Positions 27,777 to 35,352 are shown, counted from the stretch's first letter. The stretch is DNA of 64,000 nucleotides from Luteolibacter sp. Y139 (GCF_038066715.1 NZ_JBBUKT010000008.1:248001-312000); one strand, 5' to 3'. The notes: generated by a model from the sequence alone, not told the origin. Numbers and translations are program-made.

Positions 27777-28178
27777 ATGATCAATGACCTGCTGACGTGG
27801 TTCGTGGCGGCCGTGAAACAGGAGCCGACGCTGGCGGCGTTGCAGGCCCGGGTGTTTCCGGACGTGGCGCCAGAGCAGACTCCCAATCCGTGCATGATCT
27901 ATCAGTTCATCGAAAACGAGGGCGAGCCGGTGCTGGATGCCGGGGCGGCAACCCACGGCACCCTCGCGTTCCAGGTGAGGATCTACGGTGACTCCCGGCG
28001 CGAAGCGAATGCCTTCCGGGAATCGATCCGGCTAAAGTTCCAAGGGATGACGCCGCAGGCGATTGGCGGCGGGTGGAAGATCGAGGGCAGTGCCTGGGGC
28101 GACCTGCCCGATACCTACGAGAAGGAGACGAAGGACTACGGTGCACTCGGCGTGGTGGAATTCCATGTTGCCCGGTAG
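27777..28178 (+). CDS. Tail terminator/completion protein (DUF3168-like)
   Basis: 133 residues from ATG 27777. The pattern INDLLTWFVAAVKQEPTLAAL..VFPDVAPEQTPNPCMIYQFI..., THGTLAFQVRIYGDSRREANAFRESIRL and a final Y.DYGALGVVEFHVAR matches DUF3168 tail completion proteins (lambda gpU-like). A decayed copy of its 3' third lies at 29226-29390. The tail tube gene should follow but is displaced by ~2 kb of cargo. Confidence 0.85.
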   Translation: MINDLLTWFVAAVKQEPTLAALQARVFPDVAPEQTPNPCMIYQFIENEGEPVLDAGAATHGTLAFQVRIYGDSRREANAFRESIRLKFQGMTPQAIGGGWKIEGSAWGDLPDTYEKETKDYGALGVVEFHVAR

Positions 28179-28192
28179 CCCAGGACTCCGTG

Positions 28193-28948
28193 TTAGCAGC
28201 GCTGGCGCTTGCGGCGAAGGAAAAGGGCGAGGATGCCGGCGCTGAGGAGAGCGGATGATGGCTCGGGGATGAGGACGAACTGGGACTGGAAGCCATTGGG
28301 CGCGCTGCCATATGCCCCTGGCATCCCGTTAGCGAGGATGTCCATCTGAATCGAAGAGTTCGTGGGATAGTCGGTGAGATCCAGCACACCATTAGTGGTA
28401 AACCGAACGGTGAAGTTTTGAGACTGGGTAGTCGTCTTAGATTCGCCTTCAGAAAAGACCGTCATCGAATAGGTCATGAGCCCTTGCATGGTCCCAATGT
28501 CGCCGGGGCCGAAACGATAGGTCTTGCCGGTCCACGTGAGGGCACGGTCTCCGGAGTCGAAAGTTGCCGCGGACAGATCTAGGGTGACGGTCACTGTCGA
28601 GTAGCCATCGGCGAAATGCGGCTGGGGGCCCTGGGGAAACTGCGGTGCGTAGTCGTTCACTCGCTGATTCGTGACGCCGGTGGTGTATGAAATCGTGGCC
28701 GAGGATCCACCCATGGAACCGGAAAGCCGTGCGGTCAGATGGTCGGGATCGATTTCCAAGGTGGTGGTAAGCTGCGCCTTAGGTAGCTGCACGTAGGCCG
28801 ACTGGCCGCCGGTTTCGGGATGGGAAATCTGGAGGTAGGCTGGAGTCATGTAGGCGAGTTCCGAGGTGATGTAGGTCTGCACCGCATGGGACGGCACCAC
28901 GGCGAGCAGTTGGGCAACAGTAGCGAGAAGGATGGCTTTGATTTTCAT
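28193..28948 (-). CDS. PEP-CTERM sorted exported protein carried by the prophage
   Basis: 251 residues from ATG 28948, where MKIKAILLATVAQLLAVVPSHA gives a signal peptide. The body is beta-rich with many Thr/Ser. The C-terminus is a textbook PEP-CTERM tripartite signal: IPEPS, a hydrophobic helix (SALLSAGILALFL), then RRKRQRC. Such proteins are cut and anchored by a host exosortase. The gene is opposite to the tail operon and not part of any virion module, so it is lysogenic cargo, probably altering the host surface. Confidence 0.85.
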   Translation of the reverse strand: MKIKAILLATVAQLLAVVPSHAVQTYITSELAYMTPAYLQISHPETGGQSAYVQLPKAQLTTTLEIDPDHLTARLSGSMGGSSATISYTTGVTNQRVNDYAPQFPQGPQPHFADGYSTVTVTLDLSAATFDSGDRALTWTGKTYRFGPGDIGTMQGLMTYSMTVFSEGESKTTTQSQNFTVRFTTNGVLDLTDYPTNSSIQMDILANGMPGAYGSAPNGFQSQFVLIPEPSSALLSAGILALFLRRKRQRC

Positions 28949-29086
28949 AGTTGAGGGGTTGTTGTGCCAGGTAGGCGGCGGACATGATGGCACTAACCGA
29001 GAAGTGGATGGCAAGGCCGGGTGGAGGCGTGACCGCGGATGGCGCGGATACCGTTGATCTTTGAGGAATGAGGGCGGCGAAGTAAC

Positions 29087-29112
29087 GTGGACAGAATGTC
29101 CACGCTCCTTAA
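29087..29112. repeat. REP-like hairpin, copy 1 (CTCCTTA type)
   Basis: A perfect 7-bp stem (GTGGACA, loop GAA, TGTCCAC) followed by GCTCCTTAA. Related copies are at 31181-31204 and 35328-35352. Confidence 0.65.
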
Positions 29113-29125
29113 TGGCTTTGCCGGT

Positions 29126-29390
29126 AAACGGGGCGAGCAAGGTTGCCGCCCTTCCCGTTACCTTGTTCCGGAGCTGGATGCTCCAAGCCGTGAAAGGCGA
29201 CTGCACGAGACTTCAGCGACCAAACGGCACACCACGGCATGCTCGCCTTCCAAGGAAGGATCTACAGTGACTCTCGGCGCGAAGCGAATACGCAGAGGAA
29301 GTCGTCAGGTACATGTCCCAAGGAATGACGCCGCGGGCTATCGGCGGCGCGTGGAGGATCGAGGTCGGTGCCTATGGCGAGCTGCGATTT
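29126..29390 (+). pseudogene. Chimeric scar: tail tube 5' end joined to tail completion 3' part
   Basis: 29126-29231 matches the leader and first codons of the tail tube gene (30088-30196, sharing GTGAAAGGC.ACTGCACGA). 29226-29390 matches 27946-28110 of the tail completion gene (sharing for example CGGCGCGAAGCGAAT and GGAATGACGCCGCGGGC with few changes). The joint falls at a shared ACGGCAC. The frame is broken by small deletions and substitutions. This is what a tandem duplication of the segment 'completion 3' end - cargo - tube 5' end' would leave. Confidence 0.75.
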
Positions 29391-29456
29391 GGAGGTCTCT
29401 TCTGCGGCTAGGGAAAGATTGACGGAGTGGAAAGGTTCTCCTTCGCTGGGAGGCGC

Positions 29457-30041
29457 ATGAAATCCCTCCTAAGCACCCCGCTCCTGACCTTGACGCTCGG
29501 GTCTCTGTCTGCTCCGGCGCAAGGCGCTGTGATCATGGCCTCGACTTATTGGACGAGCCTAGCGGACGGACCCTATTATGGGACGACGCAGCCATTCCTT
29601 TCCGCGGGCACTCGCCCAGCGGCCGAGACCTCGATGTCAGGCTACGAAGGTCCGTCCGGCGGCCAGGTGACGATTGATCTTAACATGGGCGAGACGGTGA
29701 TCAGCGCAAAGATGATCGCCAGTGCCGTGACCATCACCGGCACGGTCTTTGCGCCCGTAGAGTGGAATATGGTTCTTTATGGGAACTACCCGGCGGCCGG
29801 GTATCAGGCAGGGGATCAGGTGTGGTATACCCAACAGCAGCATTGGGCCGGGTTCTTCACCCAAATGGACTGGAAGTCGGAGATCATGATGTACTTCGAG
29901 GTGGTAACCAATCAGGGAACCTTTGTGGATGACAACGGTGGAACTGGTTACCTGATTCACTATGGAAGCATCCCAGAGGGATCGACGGTTACGCTTGGGC
30001 TCTTCGGGCTGGCGATGGCAGCGAGACGTCGCAGATGGTGA
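29457..30041 (+). CDS. Second exported protein with degenerate PEP-CTERM signal
   Basis: 194 residues from ATG 29457 (MKSLLSTPLLTLTLGSLSAPAQGA, signal peptide). The body is rich in Tyr, Trp and Gly with no known domain. The C-terminus reads IPEGS, a short hydrophobic run (TVTLGLFGLAMAA) and RRRRW. This is a PEP-CTERM signal in which PEP has become PEG, so sorting by exosortase may be weakened. It is on the tail strand but not a virion gene type. It is not obviously related to the other PEP-CTERM gene 0.5 kb upstream. Confidence 0.7.
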   Translation: MKSLLSTPLLTLTLGSLSAPAQGAVIMASTYWTSLADGPYYGTTQPFLSAGTRPAAETSMSGYEGPSGGQVTIDLNMGETVISAKMIASAVTITGTVFAPVEWNMVLYGNYPAAGYQAGDQVWYTQQQHWAGFFTQMDWKSEIMMYFEVVTNQGTFVDDNGGTGYLIHYGSIPEGSTVTLGLFGLAMAARRRRW

Positions 30042-30141
30042 AAAGGTGCGCCCGGAAAACCGGAAACGGCGAGTGCGGATCACGTTGCGAACGGGGCGAA
30101 CAAGCAGCCGCCGCCCTCCCCAGCGCCTCGGTGACTCGCCG

Positions 30142-31017
30142 ATGGTGCGAGGCGTGAAAGGCAACTGCACGACTCTCCAGCGTTACAACGGCACCGGTTG
30201 GGACACGATTTCCAAGCGGGTATCCATCACCGGTCCCAGTCGCTCCCGCGAGACGGTCGAGCAAGAGCTCACTTTGGACTGTGATGCCTCCGGCGGCAGC
30301 TCCACGAAAAAGAAGAGTCCGGGGACCAAGGAAATCGGCGACATCTCGGTAGAGGTGCTGTGGAATCCGAACACGCCTTCCGGGACCAAGCAGGTCAACA
30401 CGGCGACCGGCGCCGGCACGGTGACGGTGGCGGGCAATGCCTCGTTTACGGTGACCGATCCGGCGCTGGCCGGATCACCGAAGGCTTACGCGGTGCCGGT
30501 GCCGACGGGCGCGCCTGCGGTGTGGATGGCTGCCGCTCGCTTGTGGTTCCAAACGAATGCCGCCGCCGCGGACTTGCGTGCGCTCTACGACATCTCCGGA
30601 GCCACCGACAAGCTGATCCTCACCGCGAGCGATTCGCGAGCAGATGTGCCGACCTTGAACGTGGCGATTGCGACGGGGTCGGCGACCGGGATTACGACAG
30701 CGGCGACCTCGGCGGACACGACCGCCGGTGTGGCCGGGTTTGACAACGATGAGAACCATCACCTGTTCGAGGATGACTACGACGCCGAGGTGGCAACCTT
30801 CTGGAGAATCGTCCATGAGAATGCGGCAGGCACCGGGATGCTGGTGCACGCAACCGTGAAGGAAATTGGCGAGCCGAGCCACGAGCCGAACAAGGACGTG
30901 AAGGTAACCTTCACCTTGGAACCTACCGGCGAGTTCTTCAAGAAGGCCAACGACATCGAGAGCTACGTCTTGCCGGCCTCGATCACCGCTCCGCAGAACA
31001 ACTGGGGCCACAACTGA
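30142..31017 (+). CDS. Tail tube protein
   Basis: 291 residues from ATG 30142. The order (completion protein, then this, then chaperones with a frameshift) and the composition (many Thr, Ala, Asp; beta-rich; VKGNCTTLQRYNGTGWDTISKRVSITGPSRSRETVEQELTLD) fit a siphovirus major tail tube protein. KVTFTLEPTGEFF near the end is a typical last strand. A middle insert with DISGATDKLILTAS may be a surface Ig-like decoration. The gene's leader and first codons are duplicated in the scar 0.9 kb upstream. Confidence 0.8.
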   Translation: MVRGVKGNCTTLQRYNGTGWDTISKRVSITGPSRSRETVEQELTLDCDASGGSSTKKKSPGTKEIGDISVEVLWNPNTPSGTKQVNTATGAGTVTVAGNASFTVTDPALAGSPKAYAVPVPTGAPAVWMAAARLWFQTNAAAADLRALYDISGATDKLILTASDSRADVPTLNVAIATGSATGITTAATSADTTAGVAGFDNDENHHLFEDDYDAEVATFWRIVHENAAGTGMLVHATVKEIGEPSHEPNKDVKVTFTLEPTGEFFKKANDIESYVLPASITAPQNNWGHN

Positions 31018-31030
31018 TCATCCTCTCCCT

Positions 31031-31104
31031 CGCGGGGTAGAGCAGGCAGGTAGCTCGCTAGGCTCATAACCTAGAGGTCATCGGTTCAAATCCGATCCCC
31101 GCCA
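31031..31104 (+). tRNA. tRNA-fMet (CAT), initiator type, in the prophage
   Basis: 74 bases fold fully: acceptor with positions 1 and 72 unpaired (C and C), D stem GAGC/GCTC with the A11-T24 pair, anticodon stem CTAGG/CCTAG with loop CTCATAA, T stem ATCGG/CCGAT with loop TTCAAAT. The 1:72 mismatch and A11-T24 are marks of bacterial initiator tRNA. Of the three G-C pairs usual at 29-31:39-41, the outermost is A-T here. CCA is not encoded. It lies 14 bases after the tail tube stop. Confidence 0.85.
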
Positions 31105-31180
31105 CTCTTTCAAAGCTTCAATCATCAGTCCTCCAATCACCAATCGAAGTGTGAGGGGGAATGATGGCCAACCGTCCAAG

Positions 31181-31204
31181 TCGACAGGATGTCGCACTCC
31201 TTAT
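31181..31204. repeat. REP-like hairpin, copy 2 (CTCCTTA type)
   Basis: Stem CGACA, loop GGA, TGTCG, followed by CACTCCTTA. It ends 12 bases before the chaperone start codon. Confidence 0.6.
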
Positions 31205-31215
31205 TTGCCTAACCG

Positions 31216-31476
31216 ATGAAACAGCGACTCAAGCTCACCGTCCGTGCGATCCGTGCCATTCAAAAGAAGCATGGCATCGAGAACCTTCTCCAACCCAAGC
31301 CCGAGGATGAGGCCAAGATGGCGAACCTCGATTTCCTGGTGGATTTCTACTTCGAGGGCTCCCGTGGTTGGGACAATGCGCCGACGATTGAGCAGGTGGA
31401 GGACGTCGAGATCGGCGATCTATCCAACGCGGTGAAGGCGGTCTTCAATGGCGCACCGGCGGAGGGAAACGCCTGA
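31216..31476 (+). CDS. Tail assembly chaperone (gpG-like)
   Basis: 86 residues: MKQRLKLTVRAIRAIQKKHG, then acidic and hydrophobic helices ending APAEGNA. Size, place between tail tube and tape measure functions, and the slippery GGGAAAC just before its stop identify it as the zero-frame product of a lambda G/GT-type pair. It binds tape measure protein during tail assembly. Here the tape measure gene is 10 kb away on the other strand. Confidence 0.8.
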   Translation: MKQRLKLTVRAIRAIQKKHGIENLLQPKPEDEAKMANLDFLVDFYFEGSRGWDNAPTIEQVEDVEIGDLSNAVKAVFNGAPAEGNA

Positions 31477-31516
31477 CGGAGGCATGGGCGCGGCTGCACG
31501 TCGCGACCGGCCTCCG
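31464..31516 (+). promoter_or_regulatory. Programmed -1 ribosomal frameshift site
   Basis: The heptamer G GGA AAC (31464-31470) is in the correct X XXY YYZ phase of the chaperone frame. Six bases later a 7-bp stem begins (CGGAGGC 31477-31483 with GCCTCCG 31510-31516). The -1 frame is open to 31820. Lambda uses GGGAAAG at the same place. Confidence 0.85.
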
Positions 31517-31820
31517 CAAGGACGAGTTTGAGCAGCTCGACATCGGCGAGCTCGCGGCGCTGAATGACGCGTTGGAGCAGCGGCATCGTTACGAAGCCCG
31601 GCGGGATGCCGGGTTCAAGGCGATGCTGTGCAACCTGCTGGCCGGCGGGAAGAAGACGTGGCGGGAGGAAGACTTCCTTGCCGAGAGTGCTGTAGCCGTA
31701 CCACCCGAAAGCGAAGAGGCCCGGCAAGCGATCGAAGCTTACCGGGCCAGAGTGGCGAGGGGGCGGAAGAAAGTGCCCGGTGATCAGGGAACCCAGACGA
31801 ACTCGGACGGGCCGGGATGA
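31470..31820 (+). CDS. Tail assembly chaperone T domain, made by -1 frameshift (gpGT-like)
   Basis: This is the -1-frame extension of the chaperone gene; the fusion would be 201 residues from 31216. There is no good independent start before the ATG at 31572. The sequence TEAWARLHVATGLRKDEFEQLDIGELAALNDALEQRHRYE has the helix pattern of T domains. The last ~15 residues run into the antisense of the tail spike gene (37-base overlap with its 3' end), so the original end of the protein may have been lost when the tail block was inverted. Confidence 0.78.
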   Translation, partial: RLTEAWARLHVATGLRKDEFEQLDIGELAALNDALEQRHRYEARRDAGFKAMLCNLLAGGKKTWREEDFLAESAVAVPPESEEARQAIEAYRARVARGRKKVPGDQGTQTNSDGPG

Positions 31821-34342
31821 GAGCGGACCTTGAAGGTGAATAGATTGACCTGTCCCGGCTGGGCGCTTGAAACCGCGCTGAAGACGCCGGGACTCACGAA
31901 GGCACCGCCGGGCGTGCATGCCAGATGGACCTGTGGCGCCACGATGGCCCCGGTTCCCGCGTTCCGCGCGACCACCGAAAAGCCGGTAAAGGTCCGCTGA
32001 AGCGTGAACTTCATCTGGGTCGTGAGCGAGGTGTAGGGAATGCCCGTGTCCACTTCGCTCACCGTGCCGCCGTTGCGGAATTCCATCTTGAGGTTCGCAT
32101 CCGGCACCGATCGATCGAGCTTGAGCCCGATGCCATGGTCCGGGGTCATGTCCGCGGTCGAGTCGCGAGAATAGAGGCCAGCGCGGAAGATGCCGCTTGC
32201 CGGAGCCCACGGGCACGCCATCTCGATCGCCATCTCGTAGGTGTTGCCAAACCAGAACATCGCCGCCTCCAGCATGAGGCGGGCTTGTTCGGAGCCGCCG
32301 CTGGTGGTCGAGTAGAACTCGACATTGTTGCCGCCGGTCACGCTGCCGCGGACAAGGTAGCCGCCCGCGATATTGGTGATGGTCCAACCGTTGTTGCCGT
32401 AGGGGCTGGTTCCTCGGGAACGAATCCACGGTTCATGGAAGATGAGGCCATGGCCGAGGTGCTCATTGATGGTCTCGGAGCGATTCTGTTGGACGACATG
32501 CTCGAGCTGCGAGCGGGTGGCGAAGGTGTAGTCGATGAAGCGGCAGATGTAGCCGCTCTGCATGGCGGGGTATTCCAGGCCGCCCGTGTAATAGAAGGCC
32601 GAGGCGTCGCTGCTGTTGATGACCACGTTGCCCTGGCTGGAAGAGTCCATCCGGCGGACGATGAAATTCGCGTTAACGAAGGTCGCGCGGTCGACCACCA
32701 GCGAGGACGCACCGCTCAGATCGACGAACGACGCGCCGGTCGACTGCTCCATGTTCATGGCCACGATCACGAGACTGGAGACCTGATAGAGGTCGGCAAA
32801 CTTCTCGCAGAAGGTCGCGTCCACGCCGATCACGGTGAGGTCCTTGCAAGAGAGCCCATAGATGGCGGTGACCGAGCAGTGATCGAAGTAGCTGGCGCTG
32901 ATGAGGTGGTTGGCCGTTGCTCCATTCGGTCCCACGCCGATCTCGGAAAAGTAGATGCCGTAGTCGCAGAAGCCGAAGGTGCACCCATTGATGAGGTGGT
33001 TTGCCGTGCGGTTGGAAACGAGGTCGTATTTGAAGCCGAGGATCTGGACCTGATCCATCACGAAGCCATTTCCCACCCAATCGTTCGCGCCGGTCGCCGG
33101 GTCGCCAATCTGGACCCCGGTACCAACTTTGCCTCCCATGGCGGTATTCGAACCCGAGACCTTGAGATTCCGCATCGCGGCCCCGAAAGCCGAGGTGAAG
33201 TAAACCACCGGCGAGGTGCGGACGGCCGGGAAGAGCACCGCGGGAGAGTCGGTGAAGTTCGAATTGTTCGCCCCGTGGATGAGACCCACCACACCGCCCT
33301 GGCCCATGCCGACCAGGTGCGTGTTGATGCCAACGGTAACGTTGCAGAGATAGCGGCCCTGCGGGAAACAGACCGTCTGGATCTTGTCCGATGCGACCGC
33401 GGCATCGATCGCCGCTTGCACCGCGGCGGTATCGTTGGTGCCCCAGAAGGCCGCCGTATTGGCGACCGAGGAACCCGCCGCCACTGCGAGGGTGACCTGG
33501 CCAGAATTTTGGTAGCTGGCGATGGTGGTGATGAGGTCGGCGCTTGCGGCACCCGCTTTCTCCACCCGGATGTATTTGCCCACATCGCCCGCCGAGAATC
33601 CTGCGTAGCCGGACGAGAGCACCGCGCTGCCACTGGTCATCGAAGCGACGAAGATCGCCTTGGCATCGCCCGCAGCTCCGAAGGCCTTGACCGAGATTGC
33701 GGCCCCGAGATCGATGGCCGCCTGAGCCGCTTGTGCGGCGCTCATCGCACTGATGCTGGCAAGGGTCACGTCGGCACTCGGCAGGCCGAGGTTGGCGAGG
33801 GCCTGCTCCTTCTGACCACCGGTGAGGGACTGGGGAATGTCCGGCCGGATGACGGGAAGGCCTTCGAGGTAGGACCATGCCACCGGCGGAGCATCGAGGC
33901 CCTCGCTGCCGGACTGGGGATCGAGGAGGCGGAACTCGGCGGAGATGTAGGTCATCTCGCTGCCGTCATCCGCCACATGGCGGACGATGAAGCGGTAGCT
34001 GTCCTGGGCGAGGGCTGCCTCGGCCTTGGTGAAGGTCGCCGCGAGGAGCTGCTTGGCCCCACCGGCCCAGTCGCCAGCCACGAACGTCTCATCGCAATCG
34101 TCGGCATCGAACTCCTTCCGCATGAGGGAATCATCGGCGGAGGTGGCATTGAGGGACTTGACCTCGACGATGATGGTGCCGACGCCGGCGGCGAGGAGGT
34201 GCTGGCCGTTGTCGGTGAGAGCGAGTTGGAAGGCGAGGTCGGAGCCGCGCCACGCGAAGGGTGCCTCCTGGGTCGCAGCGTCACGAACGGTGCGGGACTG
34301 GGAACGGGCTTCGCAGAGGATGCGAATGATGTGAGACGGCAT
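31784..34342 (-). CDS. Tail spike / beta-helix receptor-binding protein
   Basis: 852 residues from ATG 34342. The first ~180 residues (MPSHIIRILCEARSQS...) look like a tail-attachment domain. Then VKAFGAAGDAKAIF and NDTAAVQAAIDAA are the standard start of a pectate-lyase-type beta-helix (the usual D-G-x-x-D-D-T-x-A-I-Q pattern). Strand-like repeats (GCTFGFCDYGIYFSEIG, HLISASYFDHCSVTAIYG) follow to ~residue 600. The end is a jelly-roll-like sandwich. It probably recognises and may cut a surface polysaccharide. It is convergent with the chaperone. Confidence 0.85.
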   Translation of the reverse strand: MPSHIIRILCEARSQSRTVRDAATQEAPFAWRGSDLAFQLALTDNGQHLLAAGVGTIIVEVKSLNATSADDSLMRKEFDADDCDETFVAGDWAGGAKQLLAATFTKAEAALAQDSYRFIVRHVADDGSEMTYISAEFRLLDPQSGSEGLDAPPVAWSYLEGLPVIRPDIPQSLTGGQKEQALANLGLPSADVTLASISAMSAAQAAQAAIDLGAAISVKAFGAAGDAKAIFVASMTSGSAVLSSGYAGFSAGDVGKYIRVEKAGAASADLITTIASYQNSGQVTLAVAAGSSVANTAAFWGTNDTAAVQAAIDAAVASDKIQTVCFPQGRYLCNVTVGINTHLVGMGQGGVVGLIHGANNSNFTDSPAVLFPAVRTSPVVYFTSAFGAAMRNLKVSGSNTAMGGKVGTGVQIGDPATGANDWVGNGFVMDQVQILGFKYDLVSNRTANHLINGCTFGFCDYGIYFSEIGVGPNGATANHLISASYFDHCSVTAIYGLSCKDLTVIGVDATFCEKFADLYQVSSLVIVAMNMEQSTGASFVDLSGASSLVVDRATFVNANFIVRRMDSSSQGNVVINSSDASAFYYTGGLEYPAMQSGYICRFIDYTFATRSQLEHVVQQNRSETINEHLGHGLIFHEPWIRSRGTSPYGNNGWTITNIAGGYLVRGSVTGGNNVEFYSTTSGGSEQARLMLEAAMFWFGNTYEMAIEMACPWAPASGIFRAGLYSRDSTADMTPDHGIGLKLDRSVPDANLKMEFRNGGTVSEVDTGIPYTSLTTQMKFTLQRTFTGFSVVARNAGTGAIVAPQVHLACTPGGAFVSPGVFSAVSSAQPGQVNLFTFKVRSHPGPSEFVWVP

Positions 34343-34369
34343 GCCCGGATTGTGCCGGGCGACCGGTGT

Positions 34370-34382
34370 TCGGTGATCAGTG
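34370..34382 (-). promoter_or_regulatory. TCGGTGATCAGTG box upstream of tail spike
   Basis: A 13-base string with the palindrome TGATCA, 28 bases before the tail spike start. The identical string is 30 bases before the tape measure start (42287-42299). Possible shared operator or activator site for the - strand tail transcripts. Confidence 0.4.
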
Positions 34383-34425
34383 GAGGAACGCGGTTGGGGG
34401 CGTTCGGGAGGAGATGAGACGCATC

Positions 34426-35211
34426 CTAGCGGCCAAGCGGAATAAAGCCGCTCACCACTGGGGGCTGCCCTTTGTCGAACCGGGCAGGAGCCCCGCTGGA
34501 TGTGCAGTGGATGAAGTCGGCCCCATACGTTGACGGAAATTTGAAATCTCGTCGGATATTGCCGTTCAGTGTCATGATGCACGAGCCATTGTAGATGCCG
34601 CCTTCGCCGCGACTGCAAGGCATGCAAAGCGACACTGCTTCAATTTCATTGTCGAGGTCCGCAGTCGACGCGTTTCTTTCTTCCAGCCAGTTGAGCAGCC
34701 GTCGACCATCAGCGTCATCCCAGCTGGGCGAAGGCCACTCGAAGGTCATGGCAAAACTCCAGCCTTCCAGCACGACAGGCGGCTTTACGGTATTATCTGA
34801 AGACCTCGATATTGCAGGGGTAAATTTGACGCATTGAAGTTCGCATAGTGTCTTTGATCGGCTTAAGAGAAACAGCTTAGAACCCAGCACGGATTGCGGC
34901 ATTTCCTTGAGGTGGTCGTCCAGAAATGGCCCTGTTGCGAATACGAATATGTCGACGCGGACCGACCTAACCGGCACCTTGGCCGGGTCGATGCGTGCAA
35001 GCTCAAGACGCGCTTCGGCGGCCTCTTTCTCGAGTAAAGCGGCGCGCTCGCGAGATTCCGATTGGAAACGTTTCAGTTCCCCGTCCTTCCAGTCGGCTTC
35101 CTTGGCTGCGAAGTACCAGGCACCGAATCCCGCAACGGCAGCGAGAACCGTTAGGACGACCGTCGCGACGCCGCAGGTCTGAGACGCCTTGGAAATGAAT
35201 TCCGATGTCAT
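34426..35211 (-). CDS. Membrane-anchored coiled-coil cargo protein in the tail block
   Basis: 261 residues. One N-terminal membrane helix (TVVLTVLAAVAGFGAWYFAA, residues ~18-36), then a charged coiled coil (DWKDGELKRFQSESRERAALLEKEAAEARLELARID) and a globular C-terminal domain with several Cys (CELQC, CMPCSRGEGG, SCIM, HCTS). No family recognised. It lies between the tail tip and tail spike genes, is not a known virion type, and is bordered by a REP-like hairpin. It may be a lysogenic conversion or exclusion protein. Confidence 0.6.
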   Translation of the reverse strand: MTSEFISKASQTCGVATVVLTVLAAVAGFGAWYFAAKEADWKDGELKRFQSESRERAALLEKEAAEARLELARIDPAKVPVRSVRVDIFVFATGPFLDDHLKEMPQSVLGSKLFLLSRSKTLCELQCVKFTPAISRSSDNTVKPPVVLEGWSFAMTFEWPSPSWDDADGRRLLNWLEERNASTADLDNEIEAVSLCMPCSRGEGGIYNGSCIMTLNGNIRRDFKFPSTYGADFIHCTSSGAPARFDKGQPPVVSGFIPLGR

Positions 35212-35327
35212 AGGCGACGCGGTTTACAAGAGTTCGGTATCGGAGGCTGCAACAAAACGTCGCGAAATTTGGAAGCGACTCTCTCTGGTAGAATGGCTTC
35301 CGCGGTTCCAATCTCCGCGCCGCCCAA

Positions 35328-35352
35328 GTCGAATGAAAGTCGACACTCCTTA
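35328..35352. repeat. REP-like hairpin, copy 3 (CTCCTTA type)
   Basis: GTCG, 9 bases, CGAC, then ACTCCTTA. It overlaps the last codon region of the tail-tip gene, next to the membrane cargo gene. Confidence 0.5.

Noticed and set aside
31925-34417. 830-codon + strand open frame over the tail spike gene
   Set aside because: His/Arg/Gly-rich shadow of a gene with a clear beta-helix pattern on the other strand.
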